64,000 bases of DNA from the NCBI GenBank assembly GCA_021030905.1, contig JAGFMI010000013.1, positions 682,001-746,000 on the forward strand. Reading direction: 5' to 3'. Under the pieces are notes generated by a model, which was not told where the DNA came from, searched no databases, and saw nothing but the letters and a program-made list of their open reading frames with translations. Positions within the stretch are counted from its first letter, which is position 1. Each line of letters opens with the position of its first letter. Below are positions 34,076-45,318 of this stretch, one piece after another. Source of the stretch: Pyrenula massariospora. Lineage: Eukaryota; Ascomycota; Eurotiomycetes; Pyrenulales; Pyrenulaceae. Both the position numbers and the translations under genes were made by a program.

Positions 34076-37000
34076 TCAAGCGAGTGCAGGTGTTGTCGGA
34101 TTGACACCTCCAACCAGCTCGAGAACTTTGCCTGAGACTGCTGAAGGGTAACCACGAGAGAGCATCTCTGAAACGACGTTCGATGCCGCCTGATGATCTT
34201 CCGAGGAAAGGAAAGCTCTCGTCATCGCCTCGTATGTGCTTGGCTCGCGCTTGGCTTGGCCGATGAGATCGTACACAGATTGCGCGTTGGCAATTTTGCC
34301 TTCGCTTGCCCAACCATGGATCAACGCATTGGCGATGTAGGGTGTGATTTCAATATTTCGAGTTTCCATGTCCTTGAGAATAGGCTCGGCTTCACTGACT
34401 TTGTGGTTGGCGACCATTGACTCCAGTAAAGCTTGATAGAGGCAAGGCTGCATTTTGGTCCTCCGATTGGCTACGACCGAGTCGAAAATGGCCCGTGCAC
34501 CATCTAGATCATGAGCGACACAGCCCTTGGCATGGATAAGAGATGCATAATGTACAGCTTCCGGTTCCTGCCCGGTACGTCGGATCGTTTCCAAGACTTC
34601 CTCGGCGGCCTCCATATCCATAGGATCTAAGGACGCATATGCATCGATCAAGAGCTTGTAGGTATGCATAGTAGGAGCAATCTTGTTGGACTTCATCCGA
34701 TTGTAGTATGCAAGAACCTTGCTCCTGTCTCGTTTGGTATTGAGGAAATATTGGATGAGGGAATTGTATGGAGCTGGACGTGGCTTGTAGTTGGGCATTG
34801 ATTCCATCTCATCAAACATCTCCTCAGCGAACCGCTCGTCACTCACACGGCAGAGTGCGTTTACAATGGTACCGTATGTGACGCTGGTAGGGCGGATATT
34901 CTGAGCTCTCATCTCAGCAAAGTATTGCAAGCAATCGTCGATACGGCGTGCCTTTCCAAGCTTGCCAATGAGAGCATTGTAGAGGAAGGATGTTGGCTCG
35001 ACGCCCTCATGGATAGCACGATGGAAAATCTTAACAGCCTCGGTAGCCTCGTCGAAGGTTTTGGTAGACTCTTTGAGGGTCGTGATGTAGAGACCGAAAG
35101 TGTTCGCCGAAGGGGCGGATCCGAGGTCCAGCAATTGTGAATGATACTTCGCAGCATATTCACGGTCGCCCATGACCAAGTAAGCACTAACCATAGCATC
35201 CAAGATTGAGTACCAGCCATATTTGACAATCTCGTTCTGGGGAAGAAGAGGAACGTCGCGACACGCGGTATTGAACACATCATGTACGACGTCTTTCCGA
35301 CCAACTTTTGCGGCTGACGTGATGAGCTTCGAGTAAGTGATATACCGAGGATGTCTTCCAATGCGGCGCATTTGACGAAATCTCGAAAGGGCATCCGCAA
35401 GGTAAGAATCATTCCTTCCATTTCCACCTATCTTATCGAGAGTGTCGGCGATGATGGTGGAGCCACGAAGGTCAGTGTTGTGCGCGTAAGGGTCGAAAGA
35501 AGCTTCACTGCTTTGAGACGACAGCATTGGTGATGGAGGAACAGAGCCATTGTAGCTGACCGCTGAGGTCGGAGTCGTCGTAGGATTGAGAAAGTCATAC
35601 CACACCTTGACAAGGTCCTGACGATTCTGTTGCAGCTTTGGCAGTGCTTGATTAACCACGCGAACAGTTGCTGCATCAAGGGATAGGTGATCCGCTAACG
35701 AGGCTTCTAGAAGATGAGTAAACCGCATCGAATGATCGGCATCCGATATAGCGGGTTCGAGGCACAGAAAGGTAGCTTGCGCCTTTAGCATTAAAATGAG
35801 ATCCGTAGCGCCAAGGTTTTCAACGATGTCGGGAGTGAAGCTGGATATTACGTGCGTTGTTAGAGGTATGGTCCAGGCCGAATGATCGTTCACAAGACGT
35901 AAGAATGACAAGTTTGCTGAAAGGGAGAGCGAGATTTGATGCTTCATAATAGCCCCACCAATCAAAGATATCGCCTCATCGATTTCGTCTGGAAGGTTAG
36001 GTTGAGACTGCTGTTCACGCCAAGAACTGCGAACACGAGCAAAAAGTCTCTGGGCTTCATGAAGACCTTCCTCGACCATGCCACTCCTAAGCAGTGCTAC
36101 GGTGTACATGGTAGTCAGGTCTACAATCGAACCATCCACAATCGACGAAGACCGTACCGCCTCCCAGTAAGGCTTTGCAGCCATGAGATGTCCCCGACGA
36201 ACGTTCATGGCAACCATAGCACCAGCAGCAAGAGCTTGTTCCTGGGATTGAGCGGGAAGTTGTGCGAAAGAGCCAGCAGCGATTTCGGCCTCATTAGCAT
36301 CGGCTGCAGAAGCGCAGATGCGAGCTAGTCCTCGCACTCGTGAAGCTGGTTCAAGGTTTTCGTTGTGGATATGATTGAGAGCCTCGGCGAAAGCGCGTTT
36401 GTCCAAGGAATGTTGAACGAATGCATCAAGGACAATAGTAGACCGAGCATCACTGAGCCGTACGTCATGCTCCTCGATAGCGGTGTCATAGGATTTCATC
36501 ACTTCACTGTAGAAGCGACGGGCGGAGACAGCCTTATCAACAGCGAGATATGCTTTGATCAATGCGGCGTGGACGTCATTGTCATCTTTGTCCGTGCGTG
36601 CGACGACTTTAGTACTTATGGTCTCTTCCTTCATCGACGACAGTCTGTGGTTATTGTCTGCAACTGCAAGTCTTCTGTAGCCTTCGTAACACTCGGCAGC
36701 GGAGAGCAAGTCCTTCGAGTTCGCAAAAGCCTGGATCATAGCGGAGAACATACCGGATTGCGGACTAACACTATTTTCCTCCATGTGTTTGAACACATCA
36801 AGCATCTCTAGAACCAGGTTCTCCTGAGCGCAAGCTTTGATTAGGGAATGATAAAGCTCTGCTGGGAGAGTGAAACCTGTGACGGCAGCAGTTGCAGCCC
36901 GGAATTGCTTGAGCGCAGCAGATAGAGAATCGTCCTCGGCAAGAACTTGATGGTCAAGTTCTTGTGACTTGAAAAGGAAGGTGTCAGGCTCTTCCATTCC

Positions 37001-38047
37001 TCCATATCGCTGTCTTCGCTCAGTGAGGCTTTGCTTAGCCGCAAGGTTTTCCAACGCCCGCCCAAGGAATAGCTGGATCAGGATTAGATGTGTGTCATGG
37101 TTTGGAACCACTTTTCTGCTGATCATGTGCGCATACACTTCTAGGGCTTTGCTAAATGCCACATTGTGATCGGCTGGAATACGGATCGCAGCCACAAGAA
37201 GTGCATTATAGGCTTCAATCGTGGGAACGTTGCCACCGCGCTGAATGGATTCAAACACAGAGGGAATCTCTCTAAAGCGTTGTTGATGCGCCAATGAAAC
37301 TATGTGGGCAGATAAGGCGAGTGTTTCCTCTGCTGAAACAGAGCTTGCTGACGTCTCCACACTATTGGGACTCGATTCCGAGGACGCTGGTGCCGAGACG
37401 ACAGGATGCAATGGCTCGGTTTCTTCACTTGACTTGGAAGGAGATGGTTCGGCGATCGTTTCTTGGGCATTGTCTTGAGATTCTTTCACAGATTTGATCT
37501 CTTGCGCGATAGCTTCGTCGATTTTGGCAACGGCGGCCGCCTCAGCTGCAACATCCTCGCTCTTCTTCAATTCAAGTGCAGTGTTCTCACTGTAGGATCG
37601 TTCAGCCGACGCTCTCAGAGGACGGAGGGATTCGCCGCGGAAGCTTGAATCCTTGCGCGTGGGAGGACGTGAATGTGTCTGTGGACCCGCAGCCTTCCAT
37701 CCTATCCGCCGGCTGAATTGATGTTGTCTCCAATCGCTGTCATCTCCAGTCTGCTGTGCATGTTGCCACGCAGCGACATAGGCCTGAAGACCACCATCGC
37801 TGCCGCCAGTAGAGGTTGTGTAGTTCGCTTTTGCACCAGCACCGGAGCTCGAGGCACCTTGAAAGGCGCTCTGTAATTGTGAAACCCTGGCAAATTTTGC
37901 GGCTGGGTAATTGCCTAAGGTGCCAAGAGAAGTGGTAGTGGTCGCATAGGATGAATGCGAAGCGGCAACAACTGAATGAGCATATCCACTTGATAGTGTT
38001 TTGCTGAAAGTTTGAAGCGGGATTCGAGAGAATTTCGTAAAGACCAT
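34076..38047 (-). CDS. Large mitochondrial pentatricopeptide-repeat (PPR) protein, possible CYA5-like
   Basis: A single exon of 1323 codons from the ATG at 38047. The N-terminus (MVFTKFSRIPLQTFSKTLSS) is basic, hydroxylated and lacks acids, fitting a mitochondrial presequence. Residues about 95-120 (GLQAYVAAWQHAQ, then DDSDWRQHQFSRRIGWK) form a block I associate with fungal PPR proteins of the CYA5 type. Several PPR units occur at residues 270-480 (IEAYNALLVAAIRI, LYHSLIKACAQENLVLEMLD). A dense run lies at about 980-1290, for example TSFLYNALIGKLGKARRIDD, SVTYGTIVNALCRVSDERF, APYNSLIQYFLNTKRD and HTYKLLIDAYASLD. PPR proteins bind organelle RNA sequence-specifically. Neurospora CYA5 is needed for expression of mitochondrial COX1 mRNA; equating this gene with it is an inference. 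A Glu/Ser-rich region lies near residues 170-235. Confidence 0.85.
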   Translation of the reverse strand: MVFTKFSRIPLQTFSKTLSSGYAHSVVAASHSSYATTTTSLGTLGNYPAAKFARVSQLQSAFQGASSSGAGAKANYTTSTGGSDGGLQAYVAAWQHAQQTGDDSDWRQHQFSRRIGWKAAGPQTHSRPPTRKDSSFRGESLRPLRASAERSYSENTALELKKSEDVAAEAAAVAKIDEAIAQEIKSVKESQDNAQETIAEPSPSKSSEETEPLHPVVSAPASSESSPNSVETSASSVSAEETLALSAHIVSLAHQQRFREIPSVFESIQRGGNVPTIEAYNALLVAAIRIPADHNVAFSKALEVYAHMISRKVVPNHDTHLILIQLFLGRALENLAAKQSLTERRQRYGGMEEPDTFLFKSQELDHQVLAEDDSLSAALKQFRAATAAVTGFTLPAELYHSLIKACAQENLVLEMLDVFKHMEENSVSPQSGMFSAMIQAFANSKDLLSAAECYEGYRRLAVADNNHRLSSMKEETISTKVVARTDKDDNDVHAALIKAYLAVDKAVSARRFYSEVMKSYDTAIEEHDVRLSDARSTIVLDAFVQHSLDKRAFAEALNHIHNENLEPASRVRGLARICASAADANEAEIAAGSFAQLPAQSQEQALAAGAMVAMNVRRGHLMAAKPYWEAVRSSSIVDGSIVDLTTMYTVALLRSGMVEEGLHEAQRLFARVRSSWREQQSQPNLPDEIDEAISLIGGAIMKHQISLSLSANLSFLRLVNDHSAWTIPLTTHVISSFTPDIVENLGATDLILMLKAQATFLCLEPAISDADHSMRFTHLLEASLADHLSLDAATVRVVNQALPKLQQNRQDLVKVWYDFLNPTTTPTSAVSYNGSVPPSPMLSSQSSEASFDPYAHNTDLRGSTIIADTLDKIGGNGRNDSYLADALSRFRQMRRIGRHPRYITYSKLITSAAKVGRKDVVHDVFNTACRDVPLLPQNEIVKYGWYSILDAMVSAYLVMGDREYAAKYHSQLLDLGSAPSANTFGLYITTLKESTKTFDEATEAVKIFHRAIHEGVEPTSFLYNALIGKLGKARRIDDCLQYFAEMRAQNIRPTSVTYGTIVNALCRVSDERFAEEMFDEMESMPNYKPRPAPYNSLIQYFLNTKRDRSKVLAYYNRMKSNKIAPTMHTYKLLIDAYASLDPMDMEAAEEVLETIRRTGQEPEAVHYASLIHAKGCVAHDLDGARAIFDSVVANRRTKMQPCLYQALLESMVANHKVSEAEPILKDMETRNIEITPYIANALIHGWASEGKIANAQSVYDLIGQAKREPSTYEAMTRAFLSSEDHQAASNVVSEMLSRGYPSAVSGKVLELVGGVNPTTPALA

Positions 38048-39418
38048 TTAGGTGATGGAGAACCTCTTCACGAAGAAGAGAAGGTACTAGGGATCATCAG
38101 CCGTCGATCTAGGCACTCAGGTAATGGAGCGCCTCACGGGAAGATTAGGGTGTACAGTGCAATGCAGGTTCATTTGACGACACAGGATGTCGCCAATGAA
38201 CGCGCGGACTAGGGTGTCTTGACTGTAAGGTGTGATGAGTTTCCCCGGACTGGGTCGGCTCCGAAGCGAGGGTACAGTACAGTTCCTCCTGGAGTGGAGA
38301 GTGTACCGCGAGTGTGTGATCTTGTGAAAATTCGAGGTGTTACGAGATACACTGTGGAAGGAAGTCGAGGCAAATAATATGGGTGCCTGAATGGGATATC
38401 AGATCGACCAGGACAGTGGTGCGTAGACAGGGGACGCCGAGAGGAGCTATGCTAGGCCATAGAGGGAATAGACAGGGGCAGAGCACGCTGGCCTCGTGAT
38501 CAATGCAGTCGGGAGGGATAGGAGGGAGAGAGGGACCAGAAAGAACGGATACGATGAGCAAGAGTACGACGACAAGAGGTGGTAGAAGGGGTGGAAGGTT
38601 CGCGGCGCTGCGAGCCACCGAAGCTCCGCGTTAGGGAGAGGGAGTCACAGCGAAATCTTCCCGGCGACTGCTTCCGCATGCTAACCGCGGCGAGGCTAGG
38701 CTGGGGGCCTCCCACGTGAAAGTCTTGACCTCATTGAACGAAATCGCCGGAGCGCCAGGGATCAGCCGCTGACCCGTCGGCCCCGAAGCCAGCCTTGGAC
38801 CTCCGCCCAGCCTCGTCTATCAGAAAATGCCTCAATCCTTTACGGCGAAGTGGCCACATAACGACATCTGATGGTGTCCTCTACAGGATCCATCCTTCTT
38901 CCACAGATGCTATCTATAGACATCTGGCGTCACGATTCTGATAAGTCTTCAATGGAGAATAACAGCTTTCCCGGCCCACGAGTAAAGCTGTCACTCTTGG
39001 CGTTCAACACGTACCAGCAATATGAAAGGTTAGAGACGGTAGTCAGAAGAAGAATCAAGGTAGAAGTGGTATCGTGAGAAGCTCTTCTTCCTGCAACACC
39101 GTTCTCGGGTCGGAAAATTCGCTATGGCAGCCCCCGAACCACCATCAATCCAGAGCTTCAATCCTACCTGATCAGTACAACAGATCTGGACAGTAGAGAT
39201 CTGTAATTAAGTGCAGGGTAAAAGCCAAGGTAACAGCTCGAAACTGGGCAGAAGATGACTGAATGAGGTTCTTCTACGAAAAATCAAGGTGGCTTGAGCT
39301 CGCCAATGGCGGTCAACAGGGAAAGGGCGTACGACAATCACCGGACGGGGAGCTCACGCTTTGTATTTCATTATTTGAAAGATCTCGTATCGCACTTGAA
39401 CCTCCAATAATTCCAATC
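38048..39418. other. Upstream interval of the PPR gene and of a small secreted gene
   Basis: It holds the promoters of two divergent genes. The plus strand is GA-rich around 38490-38600, giving a CT-rich leader for the PPR gene. No frame here has support. Confidence 0.45.
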
Positions 39419-39829
39419 ATGTATTCCATTCTCCTCATCACCCTTCTGGCTCTCTCCGCCCTAGCTCTTGCTCTCCCACAAAACAGCAGAATCCTCCAAC
39501 CTCGAAATTACCCTCTCTCCTCCTCCGACCGATCAAAGAGCTCTATCCAATGTAACGTCTCCATTCCCCGAGCCGTGCAAGGAACTCTCCTCAAGACAGC
39601 CATGGTCAGCGCCAGAGCCAACTGCCTCCACCAATGCGACGCCCTATACAACACATGCGGTCATTTCAGCATCACCGACCAAGAGAGCGGGCAATTCAAG
39701 TGCGATCTCTATGGACGGGATCTTCGACGGACATATAGCAAACACGACTTCAAGGATTCTAGTGGGGGAATCGGGGTGCCCGTTTGGTATGACCGGAGTT
39801 GCAGAGCGCTCTTTTGGAGAGGGCGATGA
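39419..39829 (+). CDS. Small secreted Cys-containing protein, PAN/apple-like
   Basis: Start at the ATG at 39419, 136 residues, no intron. An earlier in-frame ATG exists, but the one used gives a clean signal peptide (MYSILLITLLALSALALALP). The mature part has six cysteines; CLHQCDALYNTCGHFSI, then GQFKCDLYGRD, resembles the core of PAN/apple-type domains (C-x3-C-x5-C-x5-F then C-x-LY). These domains bind proteins or carbohydrates. Small size, signal peptide and Cys content also fit a secreted effector-like protein. No neighbour gives a functional clue. Confidence 0.7.
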   Translation: MYSILLITLLALSALALALPQNSRILQPRNYPLSSSDRSKSSIQCNVSIPRAVQGTLLKTAMVSARANCLHQCDALYNTCGHFSITDQESGQFKCDLYGRDLRRTYSKHDFKDSSGGIGVPVWYDRSCRALFWRGR

Positions 39830-40210
39830 GAGAGGGGAGGAGTTTCAAGAATGGACACTATGGGTTAGCTTATGATGATTGAGAGGGGCTCGACAGAGGA
39901 GTTTAAGGGTGAATAGGTTGATGTAGCGAGTTGTAGGGTAGCGGTCGGCATTGAGCCCGTCTCTTGATCTGTAGATACTGTGACCTGCATATATGATACT
40001 GCATTCAAGTAAGATTCACTTCGGTGGGTTTGCGACAGATAGGAGGGCCTTACGCATAATTTCCTCTTCGGAGTGACGCTGGGCGGAATGGCTTGATGCT
40101 CCTTAGTTATCATCTTTTTAAAGGAAATGGGAAAGGCTCCCAAGAGTATAAGAGGTTCAATGAGCGAATATCGAGAAATACTGCTTTTGAAGAATACACG
40201 CAATGTATCT
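39830..40210. other. Short gap between convergent genes
   Basis: Space between the stops of the small secreted gene and the dehydrogenase gene. No further gene is supported. Confidence 0.5.
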
Positions 40211-41491
40211 CTATTTCGCTTTCCTGCTTCTCCTCGAGCCGGCCGTCTGTTTCTTTTCTCCCTGTAAGGCTGCCTCTTCCGTGTTGCTTTTCCCCTCCTT
40301 TTCTGCCACCTCTGCTTCTTTTTTAGCCAGTGCTCGCTTGACAGCGCCAGCCTTTTCCGCATGCTCGATCTGCTTTTCGCTGAATTCCCAGAGTTGCTTA
40401 GCAACCGCCTCATCTGTGACCTCCGGTCGTAAGTATGGCCTTTGCCGGCATTCCTTGATCATAAAACCTCCCCCACCAACGGCAAAAGCTGCCTCCATTG
40501 CCGCTAAGAGGTAGCTCTCAGCCCCTTGTTCCGGAGATTTGAGAACGAGCCACCAGATTGGCCAAGTAATAAGGTATACCAACAGGCCCCATAAGCTTCC
40601 GCCTGTCAGCCATCGCCTTGTTCCAGGAGTTCGCGAGAAAGCTGGGTCGACAATGATCGTCCGAGCATTCATAGGATTCTTATCTGGTCTTTTGTACGAG
40701 GCAATATGCTTTTCGAATGCTTGTGCAAAGATCATCGAGGCAAGCTTGCTGCGGCCATAACTTTTTTTGCCAGACTTTGTCTTCGTATCAGTCGTGGACA
40801 GATCTAGTGTAGCCCCGATATAGCTGGAACATGTACTGAATATGACTCTCACATCTCTGTCTGGGGGTTGAGCTCGGATAGCTGGGCTCAGAATGCTGAG
40901 CAGGTGGAACGTAGAAAGGTAATTGACCATCCACTCTTCCTCTAACCCGTCCTCTGTGAGTTGACTTGTGCCCCAGCTTGGTGTCATGGTATTTGCGCAC
41001 AAAATTATCATGTCCAGTCTTCTCGGGGGTGCATTGTCCACCCATTTCGTTGCGAAAACTCGTATTGAGTGTAACGAAGCAAGATCGACCTGCTCAGCAT
41101 AAATGAGTTCGTTATTGCAGCTAGAGCGGATATCATCGATACAATCAACTAGAAAAGGGTCTGTTGGTGAGTGGTGCGTCAAGAGAATAATTTGCGCTCC
41201 TCTTGCAGCAAGACCGCGGACGACGGCTGCACCAATGCCGGAGGTGCCTCCCTAAAAATTGTCCGTCAGTTTTATCTCGCACAGATTCATGAGCCCCCTG
41301 TGGAAGATGCTAACAGTAACCATCACAACTTTTCCGTGCATGAGCCGTTCCGCCTTGTTCCTCGCACCTCCAAAATACCTCTTCAACGTCCATATCACAA
41401 TTATCCATGGTAGTACCTTAAGTAGTGTAGTTGCATATGGAATCGAATTGATGCCTTTGAAGAAGCCCTCGGCCAAGATCGGGAGGGGCAT
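40211..41491 (-). CDS. Membrane-anchored short-chain dehydrogenase/reductase
   Basis: Exon 1 is 41491-41315 and exon 2 is 41251-40211 (405 residues). The intron (donor GTTAGC, acceptor TTTTTAG) splits the cofactor motif exactly, and joining restores VVMVT / GGTSGIGAAVVRGLAARGAQ, the NAD(P)-binding TGxxxGIG fold. A hydrophobic N-terminus (TTLLKVLPWIIVIWTLKRYF) anchors it, followed by basic residues. Later SDR marks are the NNAG-equivalent LCANTMTP, the Ser region VIFSTCSSYIG, and the active-site YGRSK. Near residue 275 is a second hydrophobic patch (SLWGLLVYLITWPIWWLVL), as in lipid-droplet or ER retinol-dehydrogenase-like enzymes; yeast ENV9 has a comparable layout. The C-terminal 60 residues are Lys/Glu-rich and probably disordered. 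The substrate is unknown. It is divergent from the G-patch gene. Confidence 0.85.
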
Positions 41492-41700
41492 CTTATAATA
41501 TTGTACGGGCACAAAGTGCCGTCAGGATTCAAGGAATGTCGATTGCATGGTCAGGAGAATCAGTGATCCAGCCTTGCCAAGGCGCCGTACAGCCTTGCCG
41601 CCATCTACCACAGCCTTGCCACCTACATCTAGCCGTCTGTTGTAAAGCTCTTCGTTCTCGCCGCCGTCCAGGTAAGCCCGAGTTGTCTTACGAGGCAAGG
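41492..41700. promoter_or_regulatory. Compact bidirectional promoter with a 21-base-period array
   Basis: Only 209 bases separate the ATG of the dehydrogenase (minus) from the ATG of the G-patch protein (plus). The sequence CAGCCTTGCC occurs three times, at 41569-41578, 41590-41599 and 41611-41620, exactly 21 bases apart. The array sits in the middle of the interval, on the plus-strand gene's side. It could be a binding-site array or a decayed tandem repeat. Confidence 0.65.
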
Positions 41701-42363
41701 ATGTCGAACAGCGACGACAGCGAAGACTATCACCTTCCTCTCCAGGACCAGCGCATATTCGGCGCTGGCATCAAACGCAAGCGAGTCCCATTCGTGCCAG
41801 CCTCGTCCCTCTCGACGGTAACAGCAGCGGAAGTCCATCCAAAATCAGTGGAACAAACGGCGCAAAGCCGGTATCTATCTGTCGTCCTACCTGAAGAATC
41901 ACAAAAGTCGGTAACAAATGAATTAGACCCTAGGACCAGCGATGCCGTCTGCCCCGTCTGCTCGCTCCCTCTCTCCACGTCCCCTGTGACACCCCACGAA
42001 ACATCCCTGGCCCACCAAGCATGTCTCCCACACAGCCATCCCCCCTCACATCTAGACCGGGGGCACGTTGGTCTCAAGTACCTATCCTCCTACGGCTGGG
42101 ACCCAGACAGCCGGACAGGCTTAGGCGCGAAAGGCGAGGGCATCCGAATTCCCATCAAGGGCAAAATGAAGAACGACACAGTCGGGCTTGGAGTCTCGCC
42201 GACGGCCAAAGAAGCTGTCGTGAAAAAGGTTGAGAAAGAAAGAAAAGTGGATGCCAAAGCGGCTCGGAGGAGAGAAGCAGAGGAGAGGCGGAAAGGGGAG
42301 AAATTACGAGAAATATTTTATGGCAATCCTGATATTGAAAAATATCTTGGTCCTGGCGGTTAG
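41701..42363 (+). CDS. G-patch domain protein with a C2H2-like finger (GPANK1-type)
   Basis: Start at the ATG at 41701 (MSNSDDSEDYHLPLQDQRIF), 220 residues, no intron. A finger-like segment is visible near residues 82-105 (CPVCSLPLS, then HETSLAHQ). The G-patch follows at about 118-160: GLKYLSSYGWDPDSRTGLGA, continuing as KGEGIRIPIK, with the conserved spaced glycines and aromatic. Residues 170-205 are Lys/Arg/Glu-rich and helical. G-patch proteins activate DEAH-box RNA helicases in splicing or ribosome assembly. The arrangement finger plus G-patch plus basic helix resembles the GPANK1/GPATCH group. Which helicase it serves cannot be told from sequence. Confidence 0.82.
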   Translation: MSNSDDSEDYHLPLQDQRIFGAGIKRKRVPFVPASSLSTVTAAEVHPKSVEQTAQSRYLSVVLPEESQKSVTNELDPRTSDAVCPVCSLPLSTSPVTPHETSLAHQACLPHSHPPSHLDRGHVGLKYLSSYGWDPDSRTGLGAKGEGIRIPIKGKMKNDTVGLGVSPTAKEAVVKKVEKERKVDAKAARRREAEERRKGEKLREIFYGNPDIEKYLGPGG

Positions 42364-42822
42364 GGAAAGCTTACATTGCATTAAGAGTCTCGTCTTACTC
42401 AGAATGACAGCCAGCGGCACACGTGTCCTTGGCTGAGGCGTACACACGCAGTTCAATACGAAATGGTTTTACCGCTATTGCTAGGCGAATGGACGATGCC
42501 TTATCCCATTTAACTCCATGCGGCAGAACCTGTGCAGGCAAGCGGATTCAGCAAAAGTGATGCTAGATGTTTGTCATTACTGCCACTGATATGGGCTATC
42601 TGTCTATCCCTAAGCGAGAAAAGGTCCGATCTAATGCGACGAGATTCAAGACCAAAAACCAGGAGCGCCATTCCATGTCTTTTACTTAGGTGTTAAGCCA
42701 GCTTCAACACCCAATTGATGGAAATGCGCCTGAAGAATGCCGCAGAGTATTTCAGCAACATCAATTCCAGTCTCCGGACGCCGAATCAATTATCATCTAT
42801 CATGCCCACTAATGGTGCAAGA
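42364..42822. other. Gap between convergent G-patch and SEC1 genes
   Basis: Contains the 3' ends of both genes. No additional gene is seen. Confidence 0.5.
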
Positions 42823-45318
42823 CTACCGGAAAAGATGCTTCTTTTTCTTCTTATCTTTGTCCTTGTCTTTGTCCTTGGTAAGCTTTCCGCTTGAGGGAGT
42901 GCTAGAAGCACTCAGACCAGGCGAGAGCGCTCCATTTGGATGCGAGCCATTGGAGTTGATCGTCATAGAGGCCAACCCAGCCGTTGGGGGAACAGGAGCG
43001 GGCCTTGGAGATCTTGCTGGAGCTGGTGCAGGCGCCGAAGTTTGACTCGCTTCCGAAGGTGGCCGTATTTGCGGTTGTGATTGTGGTTCTCGTTCAAAGA
43101 GGTGGTCAGGGGCACGTCGCTTTGGTCTTTCCGCGGGAAGATCGAGTCTTCTTTTGTCGGCGCTGAGATCGGTAACTTGACGGAGAAAGAGAGCAGGCGT
43201 GAGCATGTGTGAGGTTGCTAAAAAGACGTCTTTTGCCATGGCCTGAGAGACTTCATAGCAAGCTCTAGCCTCGGCGTAGGTAGCGCCACCTGCCATGAAG
43301 ACAATAATTCGTTGTCGGGGCTCATTAGCAGATGGTCTCGTCCGCGCCCAGGTGGGTTTACTAGCACTCCTTAACGAAGCTTGAGAGACATTATCCTGCA
43401 TCATGCCGTCGATAAGATGTGGCTTGGTAAATGGAAAGACTGTTTGGTCCAAGCTGTTTTTGATCTGCTCTTCCAGCATCATCTTTAACGCCGGTTCGAA
43501 CCGAGTAAAGGCAGCTTCATCTCCCATAGGTTGTTGAGGAGGCTTGGGCGGAAATAAGTGTGGTGGTGGGGGAGTGTTGTCCTTGAGAGGTTTCTGAACA
43601 CGCACACCAAGGAGGTCAAGATTGTATAAGGTCTCTCCATTCTGCGGCGGGAGATCGGCATGAGCGAGTAACTTGCGAATATCGCCACCCAGTAACCCAC
43701 CCCTGTACAACAAATATAGCGTAATTAATCTCAGACGATCTTTGCTAGGTACGCTTGGGTCATCCAGCAGTCGTACCAACTGGTCAGTCATGTTCTTAGG
43801 CTTTTTATAGTCTTCATCTAGCCCAGTTGCCAGACACTAGCTCATCATTAGCCAGGAAGCTGACATTTACGGGCAGGGCTTACCTGTTCCACTGATCCGA
43901 CGTCAAGCAGCTTGTGTTCATTGAAAACTCTCATACACTGTTCGGCCATGTCAAGGTGCAAAGAAAACGCTTCTTTGCCTTCCTGATACTGAGGCAGTCC
44001 AGCGAGCATGTCCTTGATAGTATTCACGCTGTTGGCAGCTCCGTCGCTTTGAAAAAGGTCAGCTTCTTTCTACATCTCGAAGCTTGTTAGCTTGTACCTA
44101 TCGGCAAACTGAGGATTGTCCGCTCGAAACTTGTTAAAGTCGGCAACCAATTTCCCAAGCAGATCTTTCATGTGCATGTGCCTATTTGCGACCCAGATCT
44201 TGTCCTTTTCCCCGATTTCCATTTCTTTCTCTTCTTGATTCGGTCGGCCCTCATTGACTACCGTCTTGTAAGTTATTTTGTCACCATCATGAACGGGTAA
44301 TAAATCAAGTGCCATCGCTTGGTAAGTAAATTCGTGAACGAGGGCTGAGGAAAGGTCCATTGTCCTGTCCACAATAAAGAGAACGCCAGGCGGTCTTGGA
44401 GCAGGAGGAGGAAAATCCTGATGATATTGAGCGTATAGGTCGAGTTCCTGTTGTACAAACTTGGCAAGATGTGAGCAAAGAACACTTGCTTCGTGCGTTG
44501 GTACTCGTGGTTTGTAATATCGAATCGTGGGATATTCTCCAAGAGAGACGCACACAGACACAATCTGTGTCGATTAGCCGCGATCGATTATACTCCTGAG
44601 CTACTGACTTTCTGTGCAAGTCCTTCTAAATGTTCCCGTATTAAATTGTTGCATGCTGGATGGAAAAGAACCGGAAAACTCCAAGGGTCTCGAAATGTAA
44701 TCAAATGTGATTCTCGCGGAAAGAAATCGACATTCAGGATTCGAAAGTCTGCAATCAGCTCCCTGGCTGAGGGAAGCCTATCTATGCGGCTTCGAAGGGC
44801 GGGATCGAGTACTATTTTCGTTAGTCTCGGAGAAGATGGCACTTCTAACAGTCATACAGGATGTCCATATCAAGAAGAATCTTTGGTAACGCCGCCTCTC
44901 CAGATCTGCCAGTAAGCAATCGACAATGTGAGGAAGCGGCGTTAGCAAGTACACGGCATCGGACTCTCTGTTCATGGGCCGTCGCTGCTCAATAAGCTCG
45001 AAGTCTCGTGTGCCATCAGCCAAAGATATGAATGTTTAAGCGTTCGTCCGTACTGGTGACTCCCTCATTCAAGATATCATCCTCTCTGGCCACATTATCG
45101 ATTAATTTTTTGCTGTCTTCGTCCACTACTAGCACTTTCCACTGCGGGATGATGGATTAGCTGTCTGTAGCCATCGGAGCGTCTCGTCTGCACGCACTTG
45201 TGACCCGGTGGCATGGCGAACGGTTTGAATAAAGACTGTCACGATCAGTTCTCTGAGTGGAAGGACACCTGGAGAATGGCGCACTGTCTCTCTGGAGATC
45301 AATTACTGAGGTCCCCAT
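42823..45318 (-). CDS. SEC1: Sec1/Munc18-family exocytosis protein
   Basis: Eight exons in coding order: 45318-45285, 45235-45198, 45141-45054, 45004-44858, 44811-44609, 44564-44098, 44046-43884 and 43836-42823, giving 693 residues. Every join keeps frame and restores family motifs: MGTSVIDLQRD, VRHATGSQ / WKVLVVDEDSKKLIDNV, EGVT / NFELIEQRRPMN, LADLERRRYQRF, RILNVDFFPRES, FIVDRTMDLSSALVHEFTYQ, TIKDMLAGLPQ, and IVFMAGGATYAEARACYEVS. Sec1 binds assembled plasma-membrane SNARE complexes with the syntaxin Sso1/2 and promotes vesicle fusion at growth sites. The C-terminus ends in a low-complexity Lys/Asp run (KLTKDKDKDKDKKKKKHLFR), encoded by a short purine-rich repeat. Most introns are 44-66 bases. 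Total length agrees with fungal Sec1. The gene is divergent from SUV3 with about 460 bases between starts. Confidence 0.93.

Noticed and set aside
41185-41315. Read-through of the dehydrogenase exon 1 as a separate short protein
   Set aside because: The intron splits the TGGxxGIG cofactor motif and removal restores it, so both parts are one gene.
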